From contig JAOQIN010000003.1 in the NCBI GenBank assembly GCA_026134085.1, positions 31,335 through 95,334 on the forward strand: 64,000 nt of DNA. Reading direction: 5' to 3'. This stretch comes from Candidatus Methanoxibalbensis ujae (GTDB taxonomy: Archaea > Halobacteriota > Syntropharchaeia > Alkanophagales > Methanospirareceae). The position numbers and the translations under genes are program-made. Below the pieces are notes generated by a model that saw only the letters and a program-made list of their open reading frames with translations, did not search any database and was not told the DNA's origin. Below are positions 51,625-60,437 of the stretch, piece by piece; position 1 is the stretch's first letter, and each line of letters starts with the position of its first letter.

Positions 51625-52788
51625 TCATGCGAAATAGCTGCATATCATGCGAAGTAACACGCTCAACGCACTTCTGAAATTGCACAGCATGTTTGTGTAA
51701 GATGCGTTTGCGAGGGGGCAGTAGCAGGCACCAGCCTTTATAGCACGGCGGATTTCAGATGCTCGTGCTGAGCGCCAGATGCGATTGAAATCGTAGTCGC
51801 AGGCGCGGAGATTGCCGAATGAATATGTGTTTCCGAGCACGCAGCACGCCCACACATCACCTTGTGGTGATATCTGGCATGATGCAAATCCAGCATAACA
51901 CGGGACAACCTGACGGCGCTCCTCAAACACGCGCTTCATCATTTTGTAATACTCCATTCTGAAAGACTGCGTCATGCGCGTGATGAAATCTCCATGCACA
52001 CGCACGGATCTCATGATCTCAGCAAGCGCATTTGAAAGAGAATCCGCACGCGGCGTGATTTTACATCCGACCGTCATCAATTCCTCCCTCTCCTCAGCAA
52101 CCTCAAAAATGTGTGTATCAGCACCCAAGCCTCTCACAAACTCCGTTATCTCATGAATACTGTTCAGATTGTATATTGAGATGACAGTATGAACCCCTAT
52201 CTTGAGATCATATTCGTTTTTCAGCGCTCTCAATCGCTTATATGTGTCAATAAATCGCGAGAAATTGTTTTTAAATCCCCTTATCCAGTCATGCATATCT
52301 CCCACACCGTCAAGCGAGAGATTTATTATGAGCGCTGAACGTGCACCACCCCTTCCACTGCCTCCTCTGCTGCATTTCATTTCAATGAAACTTTTTCTGT
52401 CGTGTGTGCGCCTGAATTCAAGCATCTCCCGCACACGACGCTCTATCAGGCGAGGCATTGTCGCATTCGTCGGCACATTCACGATGTTGGGCTCACAGTG
52501 TTCTATAAGCGCACTGTAAATATGGGAGATGTCATCACGCAAAAAAGGCTCCCCTCCGCTCAGCGTCACCCAATACATGTTTTTACCAATTTTCTCAAAA
52601 ATATGATCATATTCTTCAAGATCAAGCTCATCATGATAATCTCTGAACCTCCATATGTTGCATGTTTTGCACCTGGAATTGCATTTATTGGTCACGCTTA
52701 TCGTGAAATTTACGGGATATGCCGGAAATCCAAGGCTTCTGAATGCTTTCAATTCCAGAATCCTCAGCAGCAAACGCAAGTTATGCAT
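51625..52788 (-). CDS. Radical SAM/SPASM-domain protein
   Basis: ATG 52788 is chosen because GGAGGTG lies 9 nt upstream; the protein has 387 residues. The radical SAM cluster is bound by CNSRCKTCNIW (CxxxCxxC), with VTLSGGEPFLRDD as the SAM motif and INLSLDGVGDMHDWIRG. A C-terminal SPASM-like region has CYAGFASCQISPQGDVWACC and CYCPLAN for an auxiliary Fe-S cluster. A short Gly/Arg/Ser insert (CSRGGSGRGGARS) precedes the INLSLDG strand. Peptide or cofactor modification is likely; substrate unknown. Confidence 0.85.
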   Translation of the reverse strand: MHNLRLLLRILELKAFRSLGFPAYPVNFTISVTNKCNSRCKTCNIWRFRDYHDELDLEEYDHIFEKIGKNMYWVTLSGGEPFLRDDISHIYSALIEHCEPNIVNVPTNATMPRLIERRVREMLEFRRTHDRKSFIEMKCSRGGSGRGGARSALIINLSLDGVGDMHDWIRGFKNNFSRFIDTYKRLRALKNEYDLKIGVHTVISIYNLNSIHEITEFVRGLGADTHIFEVAEEREELMTVGCKITPRADSLSNALAEIMRSVRVHGDFITRMTQSFRMEYYKMMKRVFEERRQVVPCYAGFASCQISPQGDVWACCVLGNTYSFGNLRACDYDFNRIWRSARASEIRRAIKAGACYCPLANASYTNMLCNFRSALSVLLRMICSYFA

Positions 52789-52895
52789 GAGATGGCACCT
52801 CCCGATCATCACCCGCTCGTCACACTCGCAACGCATGGCAGACGGCACACGCATCAACAGCACGCATCAACAGGCAGCACCACTCTGCAGCGCTG

Positions 52896-53948
52896 CTAGT
52901 AGATTCGCAATTCTGCAATATCATCGTCGCGTGCAGGTTTCACGAAGAATGATTGTTTTTTGTCCGCATATCTCACGATCACTTCAACGCCCGGCATATA
53001 TCTCGCATCCGAGTAGCGTGCGGTTATTCTTGCGGCGGTTTCTATTGCCGCTCTCACCTCATCAACATCTGAATCAACCTCCGATGAGAGATCAGCATCC
53101 ACAGCCCTTTCTATTATATCCGCGCTGAGATTCTCATTCTCGAGAAGAGTTATCGGGCTGCCAATGCGAGGCACTTCAAGCACGACATCTGAGGGGCGCT
53201 TCATGGACAACAGCCGATTGTTCTCATCTGCATTTCTTCCGACGATGATTTTGAACTGTTTGAACCTGAAATGTCTGCCCACTTTCAATCGCTCGACATC
53301 GCTCACAGACACATGCGATTTATGTGCGAAGAGGTCCCTCAATTTAGCTGCAAACTCTCTGTTCGTGAGCAAGCAGCCGCCTGCCGGCGAAGCCACATGG
53401 GATAGAGAAATGCCCAAATTCCGTGCAAGTGCGATCTGCATCTTTCGGCTTCTACCTCGTATCGCAAGCAGATTTTTCCTGTCAATCCAGCCCTCAATCT
53501 CGGGAATTGTTCTGGGAAGAAGCTTTGCTGACAGAGGCCTCAAAACAAAACCTTCCAATCCCGCCTCCCTCGCGGTGAGTCTCAATGCCCTCCAGTGCTG
53601 GCTCATAGGTCTTTCGTCAAGAACCTCACCTGTGATTATAAAAGAAGCGCCTGTGCGTTCAGCAATATCCCTCGCCTTCCTCAACATGAATATACGACAG
53701 TCTATGCACGGGTTCATAGCAGTGCCATATCCAAATTTCGGATTTCTGACAACCTGCAAAAACTCCTCATCCGCACGGACAATTACAAGGGGAATGCCTA
53801 TCTCAGCGGAAGATGAGATTGCATAATTCTCACTTTTTATAAATGGCATCTTCACATGCACTCCAACAACAGATATTCCCTGATCCTTCACAATTTTCGC
53901 CGCAAGCACAGAGTCCAAACCACCTGAAATAAGTGCAATCGCCTTCAT
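52896..53948 (-). CDS. ThiI/MnmA-like PP-loop tRNA thiolase without THUMP domain
   Basis: The start is placed at ATG 53948 (MKAIALISGGLDSVLAAK), giving 350 residues. SGGLDS is the PP-loop; NPCIDCRIFML and GGCLLTN hold the cysteines expected for the thiolation reaction, and EVLDERPMSQHWRAL is a family block. The N-terminal THUMP domain of classical ThiI is absent. The group is annotated as tRNA 4-thiouridine synthase-like; the exact target is uncertain. The C-terminal part (about 260-350) is an additional beta-rich domain. Confidence 0.75.
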   Translation of the reverse strand: MKAIALISGGLDSVLAAKIVKDQGISVVGVHVKMPFIKSENYAISSSAEIGIPLVIVRADEEFLQVVRNPKFGYGTAMNPCIDCRIFMLRKARDIAERTGASFIITGEVLDERPMSQHWRALRLTAREAGLEGFVLRPLSAKLLPRTIPEIEGWIDRKNLLAIRGRSRKMQIALARNLGISLSHVASPAGGCLLTNREFAAKLRDLFAHKSHVSVSDVERLKVGRHFRFKQFKIIVGRNADENNRLLSMKRPSDVVLEVPRIGSPITLLENENLSADIIERAVDADLSSEVDSDVDEVRAAIETAARITARYSDARYMPGVEVIVRYADKKQSFFVKPARDDDIAELRIY

Positions 53949-54028
53949 TTTCCCCGCGGCAAGCGGTGCCGGCATGCAGATTTATCTGATCAATCTGACT
54001 GATCACGGTGCCCTATCACGATAACTTA

Positions 54029-55462
54029 TCACGAAAGCGAATACCGATCACTGCTCTCCGGGTTGATCAATTTGGATATCGCTTCAGACCACTGCTTGCG
54101 CCATGGCGGCGTCTCAGGAACGGGCGTTGTCCGTGCGTCTTTGCGGATCACCACAATCACATCCTCGGGACATGCCTTCTCACATGCTCCGCAGAATATG
54201 CATACTGATGTCTCAACATCAACACGCCCTCTCATCCCGTCACGCCTCTTCTCTCCATTCTCCTGATCTCCCTCTTTTTTCTCCTCTTCCTCCTTTTTCA
54301 TCTCTCCCTCCCCTTCCCTCTCCTCCTCTTTTTTCTCCTCTCCTTCCCACACGACGAACCACGCGTTGAAAGGACACACATCACGACATATGCTGCAACC
54401 GCTTGGATCGCATTTTTCAATGTTTTGCAACATGATATCGCCATAAAAGGGCTTCTCAACAGAAATTGCATCATAAGGGCACACAAACACACACCAGCCG
54501 CACTTCTTGCACTTTCGCTCGTCCACAATCAGCCGACCTCCACACTTGAGTCGTGCTATCATGTCCTCGGTCAGAGGCACAATGCTGTCCTTCCCATCAC
54601 ATCCGCCTTCTTCGCCCACTTCGTCCATGCTTTCCCCGCCTGTTTCTGCAACACGCACTTTTATTGCGTTTTCAGGACATAATATCACGCATATTCCACA
54701 ATAATCGCATGCATTTTCATCAACGATCAGATCTGCAAAAGGCACAGGCTCTTCAACAGAAAATTCACGCTCAACAATCATAAAAGCATCGCAGAACTTC
54801 GTGCACACACCGCATAAACTGCATTTTTCCATATCCACTTCTATCTCTCCGCTGCGAGTATCGTCAAAAGGCGCTATCTCCTCCTTCTTGGGAAGTGACC
54901 ACTCAACTTCAAGCGCATCCATAGGACACACACGCTCACATAACATGCATGGCAGACACTTCTCCTCATCAACATTTATCGTGGGATTCAGATGTGGATA
55001 TCCCTCAACCTCCATGAAATTCTTCCACTCCCCGTGTTCATCTCGACCTGTTCGTGCATTATCATTGTCTGCTCCTCTCACTTTATCCACATTTTTCGTG
55101 CATATGAACATTTCAAATGCGTTATAAGGGCAAAAAGCAGCACACATACCACAAAATGGGCACTTATCAACATCCATTATCACAGGAGGTGCGTCCAATC
55201 CGGCTGCAATCTCCGTCACAGGTCCCAATTCCAATGCATTTGTGGGACAGATATCAACACAAATTCCGCAGCCATTACAGCTTTTATAATCATAAACAAG
55301 TTCTCTTCTCTCAACCTCCCTCAGTGCTGTTTCTCCTCTCTCCTCAGATTGCTCGCCGCTTGCCTCTGCCTCCGCATATGTGGAGGGTGCTGGCGCCACC
55401 AGACATGTCTGAAAATACACGAATTTCGTGTCCCTCACATCCATGCCACGCTTCACTATCAT
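54029..55462 (-). CDS. Polyferredoxin with eight [4Fe-4S] motifs
   Basis: The 477-residue protein contains eight cysteine clusters: CNGCGICVDIC, CPFCGMCAAFC, CLPCMLCERVC, CSLCGVCTKFC, CDYCGICVILC, CKKCGWCVFVC, the variant CDPSGCSICRDVC and CIFCGACEKAC. Such proteins carry electrons between oxidoreductases in methanogens and relatives. Before the last cluster an insert of about 45 residues is almost only Glu/Lys/Gly/Arg (54240-54350). No hydrogenase or formylmethanofuran dehydrogenase genes lie nearby, so its partners are not evident. Confidence 0.85.
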   Translation of the reverse strand: MIVKRGMDVRDTKFVYFQTCLVAPAPSTYAEAEASGEQSEERGETALREVERRELVYDYKSCNGCGICVDICPTNALELGPVTEIAAGLDAPPVIMDVDKCPFCGMCAAFCPYNAFEMFICTKNVDKVRGADNDNARTGRDEHGEWKNFMEVEGYPHLNPTINVDEEKCLPCMLCERVCPMDALEVEWSLPKKEEIAPFDDTRSGEIEVDMEKCSLCGVCTKFCDAFMIVEREFSVEEPVPFADLIVDENACDYCGICVILCPENAIKVRVAETGGESMDEVGEEGGCDGKDSIVPLTEDMIARLKCGGRLIVDERKCKKCGWCVFVCPYDAISVEKPFYGDIMLQNIEKCDPSGCSICRDVCPFNAWFVVWEGEEKKEEEREGEGEMKKEEEEKKEGDQENGEKRRDGMRGRVDVETSVCIFCGACEKACPEDVIVVIRKDARTTPVPETPPWRKQWSEAISKLINPESSDRYSLS

Positions 55463-55490
55463 GCCTCACTCACATACATCCACTCACATC

Positions 55491-56633
55491 TCACACGCAG
55501 CTCTTTCTGACAGCGATGTCAAGGCCAAGTATAAATGTGTACGGCGAATAAGGGCGCACCTTGCGCGCATCGATCACATCAACCGAGACATCAAAGCCCG
55601 CAGACGAAGCTGCTTTTTCAATATGTGTCATCAGTTTCTGTTCAGCACGCCTTATAGCAACCTCTTTCCTGCCGCGCATTGCCCTGTCCTCTGTGTATGC
55701 GGATTCAATCGTGTAATAATGTATTATGCCTCTTTCCTTAAGCATTGTAACAGCTTCTTTCAGGAAAGTATGAGATTCCCTGGGCAGATTCATTATTATT
55801 CTGTCTGCAAAATTTTCAAATTGATTGTAAATATTGCTGACATTCTCATTTATCGCAACGATATTTGAGACTTTGTTGAGCTTCATGTTCTCTCTCAGGT
55901 AAAATATGGCATCTGGATTTATGTCAATTGCTATTATGATGCTTTTTGGTGAGCATTTGGCTATCTGAATTGAGAAGCATCCGACACCCGCGAACATATC
56001 TATTATGCGCTCTCCTTCCGCGGCTGCTGTGGAAGCAACGGCGGACGCAATTCTCGCACGCTCTGTTGCGAGTTTGGGATTGAAGTAAACTTTCTCAATG
56101 TCAAGTTTGAACCTGCAGCCGTTCTCCCTGTGTACTGTCTCTGTTCGCTGTTCTCCTGCTATTATTCTCAGATTCCGCCTGCGGAAAACGCCCTCAACAC
56201 CTGAGACCTTCATCGCGACGACCTTCACATGCTTGTGCCTTCGCATGATCTCCGCAGCCATCTCGGAGATTGATATTTTGGAATCGTCTGAAATCTCGGA
56301 ATCATCTGAAATGGAATCAGAAGCGTATGAATCGCTCACCGAAGCGTATGAATCGCTCAACTGAAGCACGGCAATGTCGCCGATGATCTCATATGGTATC
56401 CTCATCACAGACGTTTCTTCACTGACCTCAAACATTCTTCTCATAAAAACTGCCCTGTTAAGAATCCTCATAATTTCGTCAGATGGCTTTCCGAAAAGCG
56501 GGAAGAAAAGAAAATCGCCTTCAGAAACCACCCTCGCCTCCGTGCTCAACAGCGCGTGCTCACGCAGGATCGCACGCACCTCCTCACCATGCTTCTTCTC
56601 CACTCTCACACAGAAAAGCTCTTTTCTTGCCAT
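55491..56633 (-). CDS. trm5: tRNA (guanine37-N1)-methyltransferase Trm5
   Basis: The 380-residue protein has an N-terminal D1-like region, VYFNPKLATERARIAS, IDMFAGVGCFSIQIAK (SAM motif I), IAIDINPDAI (motif II), RIIMNLPRESHTFLKEA (catalytic NPP-like, here NLPRES) and SPYTFILGLDIAV. It makes m1G37, needed for reading-frame maintenance. After residue 92 an insert SDSYASVSDSYASDSISDD (56276-56360, tandem gaagcgtatgaatcgctca copies) separates the domains. Confidence 0.9.
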   Translation of the reverse strand: MARKELFCVRVEKKHGEEVRAILREHALLSTEARVVSEGDFLFFPLFGKPSDEIMRILNRAVFMRRMFEVSEETSVMRIPYEIIGDIAVLQLSDSYASVSDSYASDSISDDSEISDDSKISISEMAAEIMRRHKHVKVVAMKVSGVEGVFRRRNLRIIAGEQRTETVHRENGCRFKLDIEKVYFNPKLATERARIASAVASTAAAEGERIIDMFAGVGCFSIQIAKCSPKSIIIAIDINPDAIFYLRENMKLNKVSNIVAINENVSNIYNQFENFADRIIMNLPRESHTFLKEAVTMLKERGIIHYYTIESAYTEDRAMRGRKEVAIRRAEQKLMTHIEKAASSAGFDVSVDVIDARKVRPYSPYTFILGLDIAVRKSCV

Positions 56634-56690
56634 AATACTGTATTTCCCTCTTAATCATCCTCCCATAAATAATTGCTCAGCTAATTATCT

Positions 56691-56753
56691 GGCAACGGTG
56701 GCAACGGTGGCAACGGTGGCAATGGTGGCAACGGTGGCAACGGTGGCAATGGA
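56691..56753. repeat. Seven copies of a 9-bp tandem repeat
   Basis: ggcaacggt is repeated seven times in an unbroken array, with two copies reading ggcaatggt. It lies in the intergenic region about 58 nt upstream of the trm5 start. Confidence 0.95.
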
Positions 56754-57450
56754 TAATGGAACCGCATAGTAACAGTGAGGAGAGAAAACCCTTCAGCTCA
56801 TGCATTTGAAAAGGATAAGCAGAAGCAGAATGACCTCCTCTTATGGCATACAGTGAGGAGAGGTTCCTCACAGAGGAAACTTCATCTGTCTCACTTTGCA
56901 TGGCACAGGTCTATCATTGCATAATTTTCCCATACTCCCGCTACAAATGCAGGTGGAGCATTTATTAAAGCAGAAATGAATAAAGGCAAAGAATAAAGGC
57001 AAACAACGGGGTTCATGTGGTTACAGAGGGGATAATGAGGGAACAAATAAGTGAAAAAAAATTGATTATAATTATTTTTGAACTTTTTTATATAATACTC
57101 ACTTAATATTCACCCCTCCATCAAAATTTTATTTACATATTTTTGTTTTTTCAGAAATTTACTTTTAATTTAATCCAGTTTGCAATATAAGTCCGATCAT
57201 TTCATCGGCCCTCCGTCCTTTCATATTCAATGTAATGGATTTGTTCACTTAATGTATACTTTACATACAAACTATTTGCACAAAGTGAACATATCCCATT
57301 GAATCAGGGAAAATCTTTTTATGAATATGATAAAGATAAGGAGATAAGGATTGAGGGGGAGCGGAGCGGCTATAATGCTGGATAATGCTGGAGGATGGTC
57401 TGGAACATGAGACAGGATGGGATGATGAGAGATGGGGGGAAGAGATTATC
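56754..57450. other. AT-rich intergenic region upstream of response regulators
   Basis: No gene supported. Around 57050-57260 the DNA is very AT-rich (aaaaaaattgattataattatttttg..., tatactttacatacaaac) and probably holds promoters. gatggggggaagag at 57431 provides a ribosome-binding site for the first response regulator. Confidence 0.4.
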
Positions 57451-57930
57451 ATGTTGAATGATAATGCTGTGAATGATGCCGAATGTAATGCAGTTAATGA
57501 TGCAGCAAGTGTATTGATAGCGAGCAATTCAGCATTTATACGCATAATGTTGGCGACCACATTGCGCAAGATAGGATTTGATGTTATAGGTTTTGCGAGG
57601 AGGGGGGAAGAGGTTGTGTTGAAATGTGATGAATTACAACCAGATGTGCTTATTTTGGATGCGGAGCTTGATGATGGTTCTGACTGCATATCCGTTGCGA
57701 GGAGCATATCTGAGAATGGAGAGGCGCCTGCTGTCATCCTGATATTTCCCGTCTCCTCTGAGAGAAATGCTGAGGAAGCGGTGAGGGCTGTGAAGGCTGG
57801 TGTTGTCGGCTTTCTCATGAAACCCATCACTGAAGGAGATATAAAAACGAGAATAAGCGATTTGAGAGATTATTTGAAGGCACCACGGCGTGTGGCGGAG
57901 AGGGCAGAGAGTGTCGCGGAAAGCAAATGA
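57451..57930 (+). CDS. Response regulator receiver-domain protein, atypical acidic pocket
   Basis: The start at ATG 57451 is favoured by the GGGGGGAAGAG upstream (57385 is an alternative); 159 residues. The receiver fold is clear: PDVLILDAELDDGSD with the phospho-acceptor Asp, the LIFPVSSERN switch strand and GFLMKPI with the conserved Lys. The usual pair of acidic residues after strand one is replaced by ASNSAF, so phosphorylation may be impaired. Repeats NAVNDAECNAVNDAA form its N-terminus. No histidine kinase lies nearby. Confidence 0.75.
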   Translation: MLNDNAVNDAECNAVNDAASVLIASNSAFIRIMLATTLRKIGFDVIGFARRGEEVVLKCDELQPDVLILDAELDDGSDCISVARSISENGEAPAVILIFPVSSERNAEEAVRAVKAGVVGFLMKPITEGDIKTRISDLRDYLKAPRRVAERAESVAESK

Positions 57931-58049
57931 TTTGTTGTGACCTCCGCAAATGCATGGAGAGGAGGAGGGTATGCGGATGATATGAGGGCAGTTTTGTGAT
58001 ATGAGGGCGCTTTGTTTGATTATATGAAGGAAGGCGGGTGGTGTGAACT

Positions 58050-58547
58050 ATGAATGTTGAAGATGTAAACTGTGCTGAGGAAGAAAACTGTGCTGAGGAT
58101 GGAGGTAAAGAGGGATCAGAGGGTCGTGAAAGGGTCAGGATACTGCTTGTGGAAGATGATGAAACGCATGCATTTATCATAAGAAGAATACTGGAGCGAA
58201 GCAAATTGAATACTGAAATTTTTGAGGTGAGAGATGGAGAATCTGCTATGGATTTTCTGCTGAACAGAGGGGATTATGCGGATAAGAGCCTTTATCCGAG
58301 ACCTGATATTGTTCTGCTTGATCTGAGGTTGCCCGGTATTGATGGGACTGAGGTGTTGAGGAGGATAAAGGAAGAGGATGAGCTTCGCGATCTTTCAGTT
58401 GTGATATTGACATCATCTGAAAGTGATGAGGACATAATAAGGACATATGAGGACGGCGCATCTGGATATATTTTGAAATCCGCCTTTGTCCTGAAGAGTC
58501 CGCGGATGAATGGACTGCTTGACATAATCCTTTCACTTGTCAGGTGA
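58050..58547 (+). CDS. Response regulator receiver-domain protein
   Basis: The 165-residue protein has a complete CheY-like set: LLVEDDETHAF (acidic pair), PDIVLLDLRLPGIDG (phospho-Asp), VVILTSSESDED (Thr/Ser) and GYILKSAF (Lys), closest to Rcp1/archaeal single-domain regulators. The N-terminal 27 residues contain CAEEENCAEDGGKEG, a short duplication. It lies 120 nt after the atypical receiver protein, so both may act in one relay without a local kinase. Confidence 0.85.
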   Translation: MNVEDVNCAEEENCAEDGGKEGSEGRERVRILLVEDDETHAFIIRRILERSKLNTEIFEVRDGESAMDFLLNRGDYADKSLYPRPDIVLLDLRLPGIDGTEVLRRIKEEDELRDLSVVILTSSESDEDIIRTYEDGASGYILKSAFVLKSPRMNGLLDIILSLVR

Positions 58548-58578
58548 CTTTATCTCCAATGTCAGGTGACTCCATCTC

Positions 58579-59727
58579 CTATTTCAGTGCGTGTTTTAGT
58601 GCATTTAATGCCATATCAAGTTGAGATCTGCTTATGACGAGAGGAGGAACAAGTCTTATCACAGTGTTTGCTGTGCAGTTCAATATGACACCGTGCTCCA
58701 GAGCCCTCTTCACAACTTTGTCACAGCGCTCTTCAAGCTCTATTCCTATCATCAATCCTCTCCCTCGCACCTCTCTCACAGATTCACATGAAGCCAGCTC
58801 ATCCCTCGCAACTCTCACAAAATATTCGCCGAGCTCCATAGAGCGTGAGACCAGATCATCATTCTCAATGACTCTCAGTGCAGCGAGTGCTGCCGCACAT
58901 GCGAGCGGATTTCCGCCAAATGTGGATGCATGTTCTCCACGCCCGAATGAGATGCCATCGCGAGCCAACATCGCGCCTATCGGAAAACCACCGCCGAGCG
59001 CCTTTGCCACAGTCATGATGTCGGGTTGAACGCCCTCATGATCCTTGCAGAACCATTTTCCGGTGCGTCCCAATCCCGTCTGGATCTCATCAAGTATCAT
59101 CAAAACATTTTTATCATCGCATATCTCGCGAACTCCTCTCAGATATCCATCAGGAGGAATCACAATACCTCCCTCTCCCTGAATTGGCTCAAGTATAACT
59201 GCTGCTGTCTCCTCATCTATTGCCTTTTCTATCGCATATGCATCTCCATAAGGCACAAAATTGACATCTTTTATCAGCAATTGCTCAAACATGCTGCGAT
59301 ATGAATGCGTTATGCTCAATGCACCGAGCGTCCTGCCGTGAAAGCTTCCCTCTGCTGCGATGAATTTTCGCTTTCCAGTGACCTTGAATGCGAGTTTAAG
59401 CGCTGCTTCAACACTTTCCGCACCTGAATTGCAGAAGAAAACACTGCTCATTCCTGTCAGCTCAACCAGCTTCTCCGCGAGATCAACCTGTGGAACGGTG
59501 TAATACAGGTTTGATGCGTGTATAAGGCGTTCAGCCTGTTCCTTTATCGCGTTCACCACAGCGGGATTGCAGTGACCGACATTGTTCACAGCAATTCCGG
59601 CAACACAATCAACATATTCCCTGCCGTTTATATCTCTGACAACCGCTCCCTTTCCCTCAACAATCACGATTCCAATCCTGTTGTATGTCTGCATTATGTG
59701 TTTTCGCTCTCTCTCAATCACATCCAT
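58579..59727 (-). CDS. argD: Acetylornithine/4-aminobutyrate-type aminotransferase
   Basis: With ATG 59727 (GGGAGGGAG upstream) the protein has 382 residues. ERERKHIMQTYNR, VDCVAGIAVNNVGHCNP, FFCNSGAESVEAALKLA, FHGRTLGALS, EPIQGEGG, LILDEIQTG-like MILDEIQTGLGRTG and TVAKALGGGFPIGAM (PLP Lys) match ArgD, which aminates acetylglutamate semialdehyde in arginine synthesis. A lysine-pathway role is possible because archaeal enzymes are often bifunctional. The srp19 gene ends just upstream. Confidence 0.88.
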   Translation of the reverse strand: MDVIERERKHIMQTYNRIGIVIVEGKGAVVRDINGREYVDCVAGIAVNNVGHCNPAVVNAIKEQAERLIHASNLYYTVPQVDLAEKLVELTGMSSVFFCNSGAESVEAALKLAFKVTGKRKFIAAEGSFHGRTLGALSITHSYRSMFEQLLIKDVNFVPYGDAYAIEKAIDEETAAVILEPIQGEGGIVIPPDGYLRGVREICDDKNVLMILDEIQTGLGRTGKWFCKDHEGVQPDIMTVAKALGGGFPIGAMLARDGISFGRGEHASTFGGNPLACAAALAALRVIENDDLVSRSMELGEYFVRVARDELASCESVREVRGRGLMIGIELEERCDKVVKRALEHGVILNCTANTVIRLVPPLVISRSQLDMALNALKHALK

Positions 59728-59778
59728 CGATTTCAACTCCCTCCCCGTATGCTCGTCAGACACTCCACACCTCATCCC

Positions 59779-60153
59779 TCACTTTTCACGCTTTCCTTTC
59801 TGTCTGCTCTTCTTTTTCTCTTTTCGTGCTTTTTTCTTCGCCTTAATTTCACGCTGACTCTGTTTCTCCGCTCTTCCACTTTTTATCTCCGACGCAATTT
59901 TGCGCAGAAGATTGATTTTACTGGTTCTGGAAGGATCGGTGATGACCACCCTGCCAGAGCGCTCCCAATGCGACCGCGGATATGATTTGTGATGCTCAAC
60001 ATCAACACTAAGACCAAGTGACCGGGCAGCTTCAGCTATCTCGTCCACGCTCGGCGACTTCACCGCATCCCTCTGAGAAATTTTTCTGCCATCACTCCTG
60101 CTCCTGTTCGCATCAATGTATGCCGGCCATATTATCATGGCGCTGTTTTCCAT
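59779..60153 (-). CDS. srp19: Signal recognition particle protein SRP19
   Basis: ATG 60153 (MENSAMIIWPAYIDANRSRS) is preferred; 124 residues. IIWPAYID, GRKISQRDAV, SVDEIAEAARSLGL and HHKSYPRSHWERSGRV are the family blocks that bind 7S RNA and allow SRP54 assembly. The C-terminus is a long Lys/Arg/Glu tail (EIKAKKKARKEKKK). It is four nt from the longer argD frame, suggesting co-transcription. Confidence 0.92.
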   Translation of the reverse strand: MENSAMIIWPAYIDANRSRSDGRKISQRDAVKSPSVDEIAEAARSLGLSVDVEHHKSYPRSHWERSGRVVITDPSRTSKINLLRKIASEIKSGRAEKQSQREIKAKKKARKEKKKSRQKGKREK

Positions 60154-60437
60154 AATAAAAAATGGAAATATCATAAACTAATGCATTCGCTCATTGCACA
60201 TAGATACACGAGGCTCCTCGCCGGACGCTCCTCAAGCTTGAGATTCTCACAGGGTGTCATCCTGGCGTGGGCGACTGACTCCTCTGCTCCATTCACACCA
60301 TGAGGAAACTCAATTGGAAAATGGAATTGGAGTTTGTGGTAGAATAGAGGTGATAAAAACGATAAAAGCAATAAAAGCAATAAAAACAAAAAATAAAAAA
60401 TAAAAAACAAAAAATAAAAAATATCAAAGGGCTGTTT

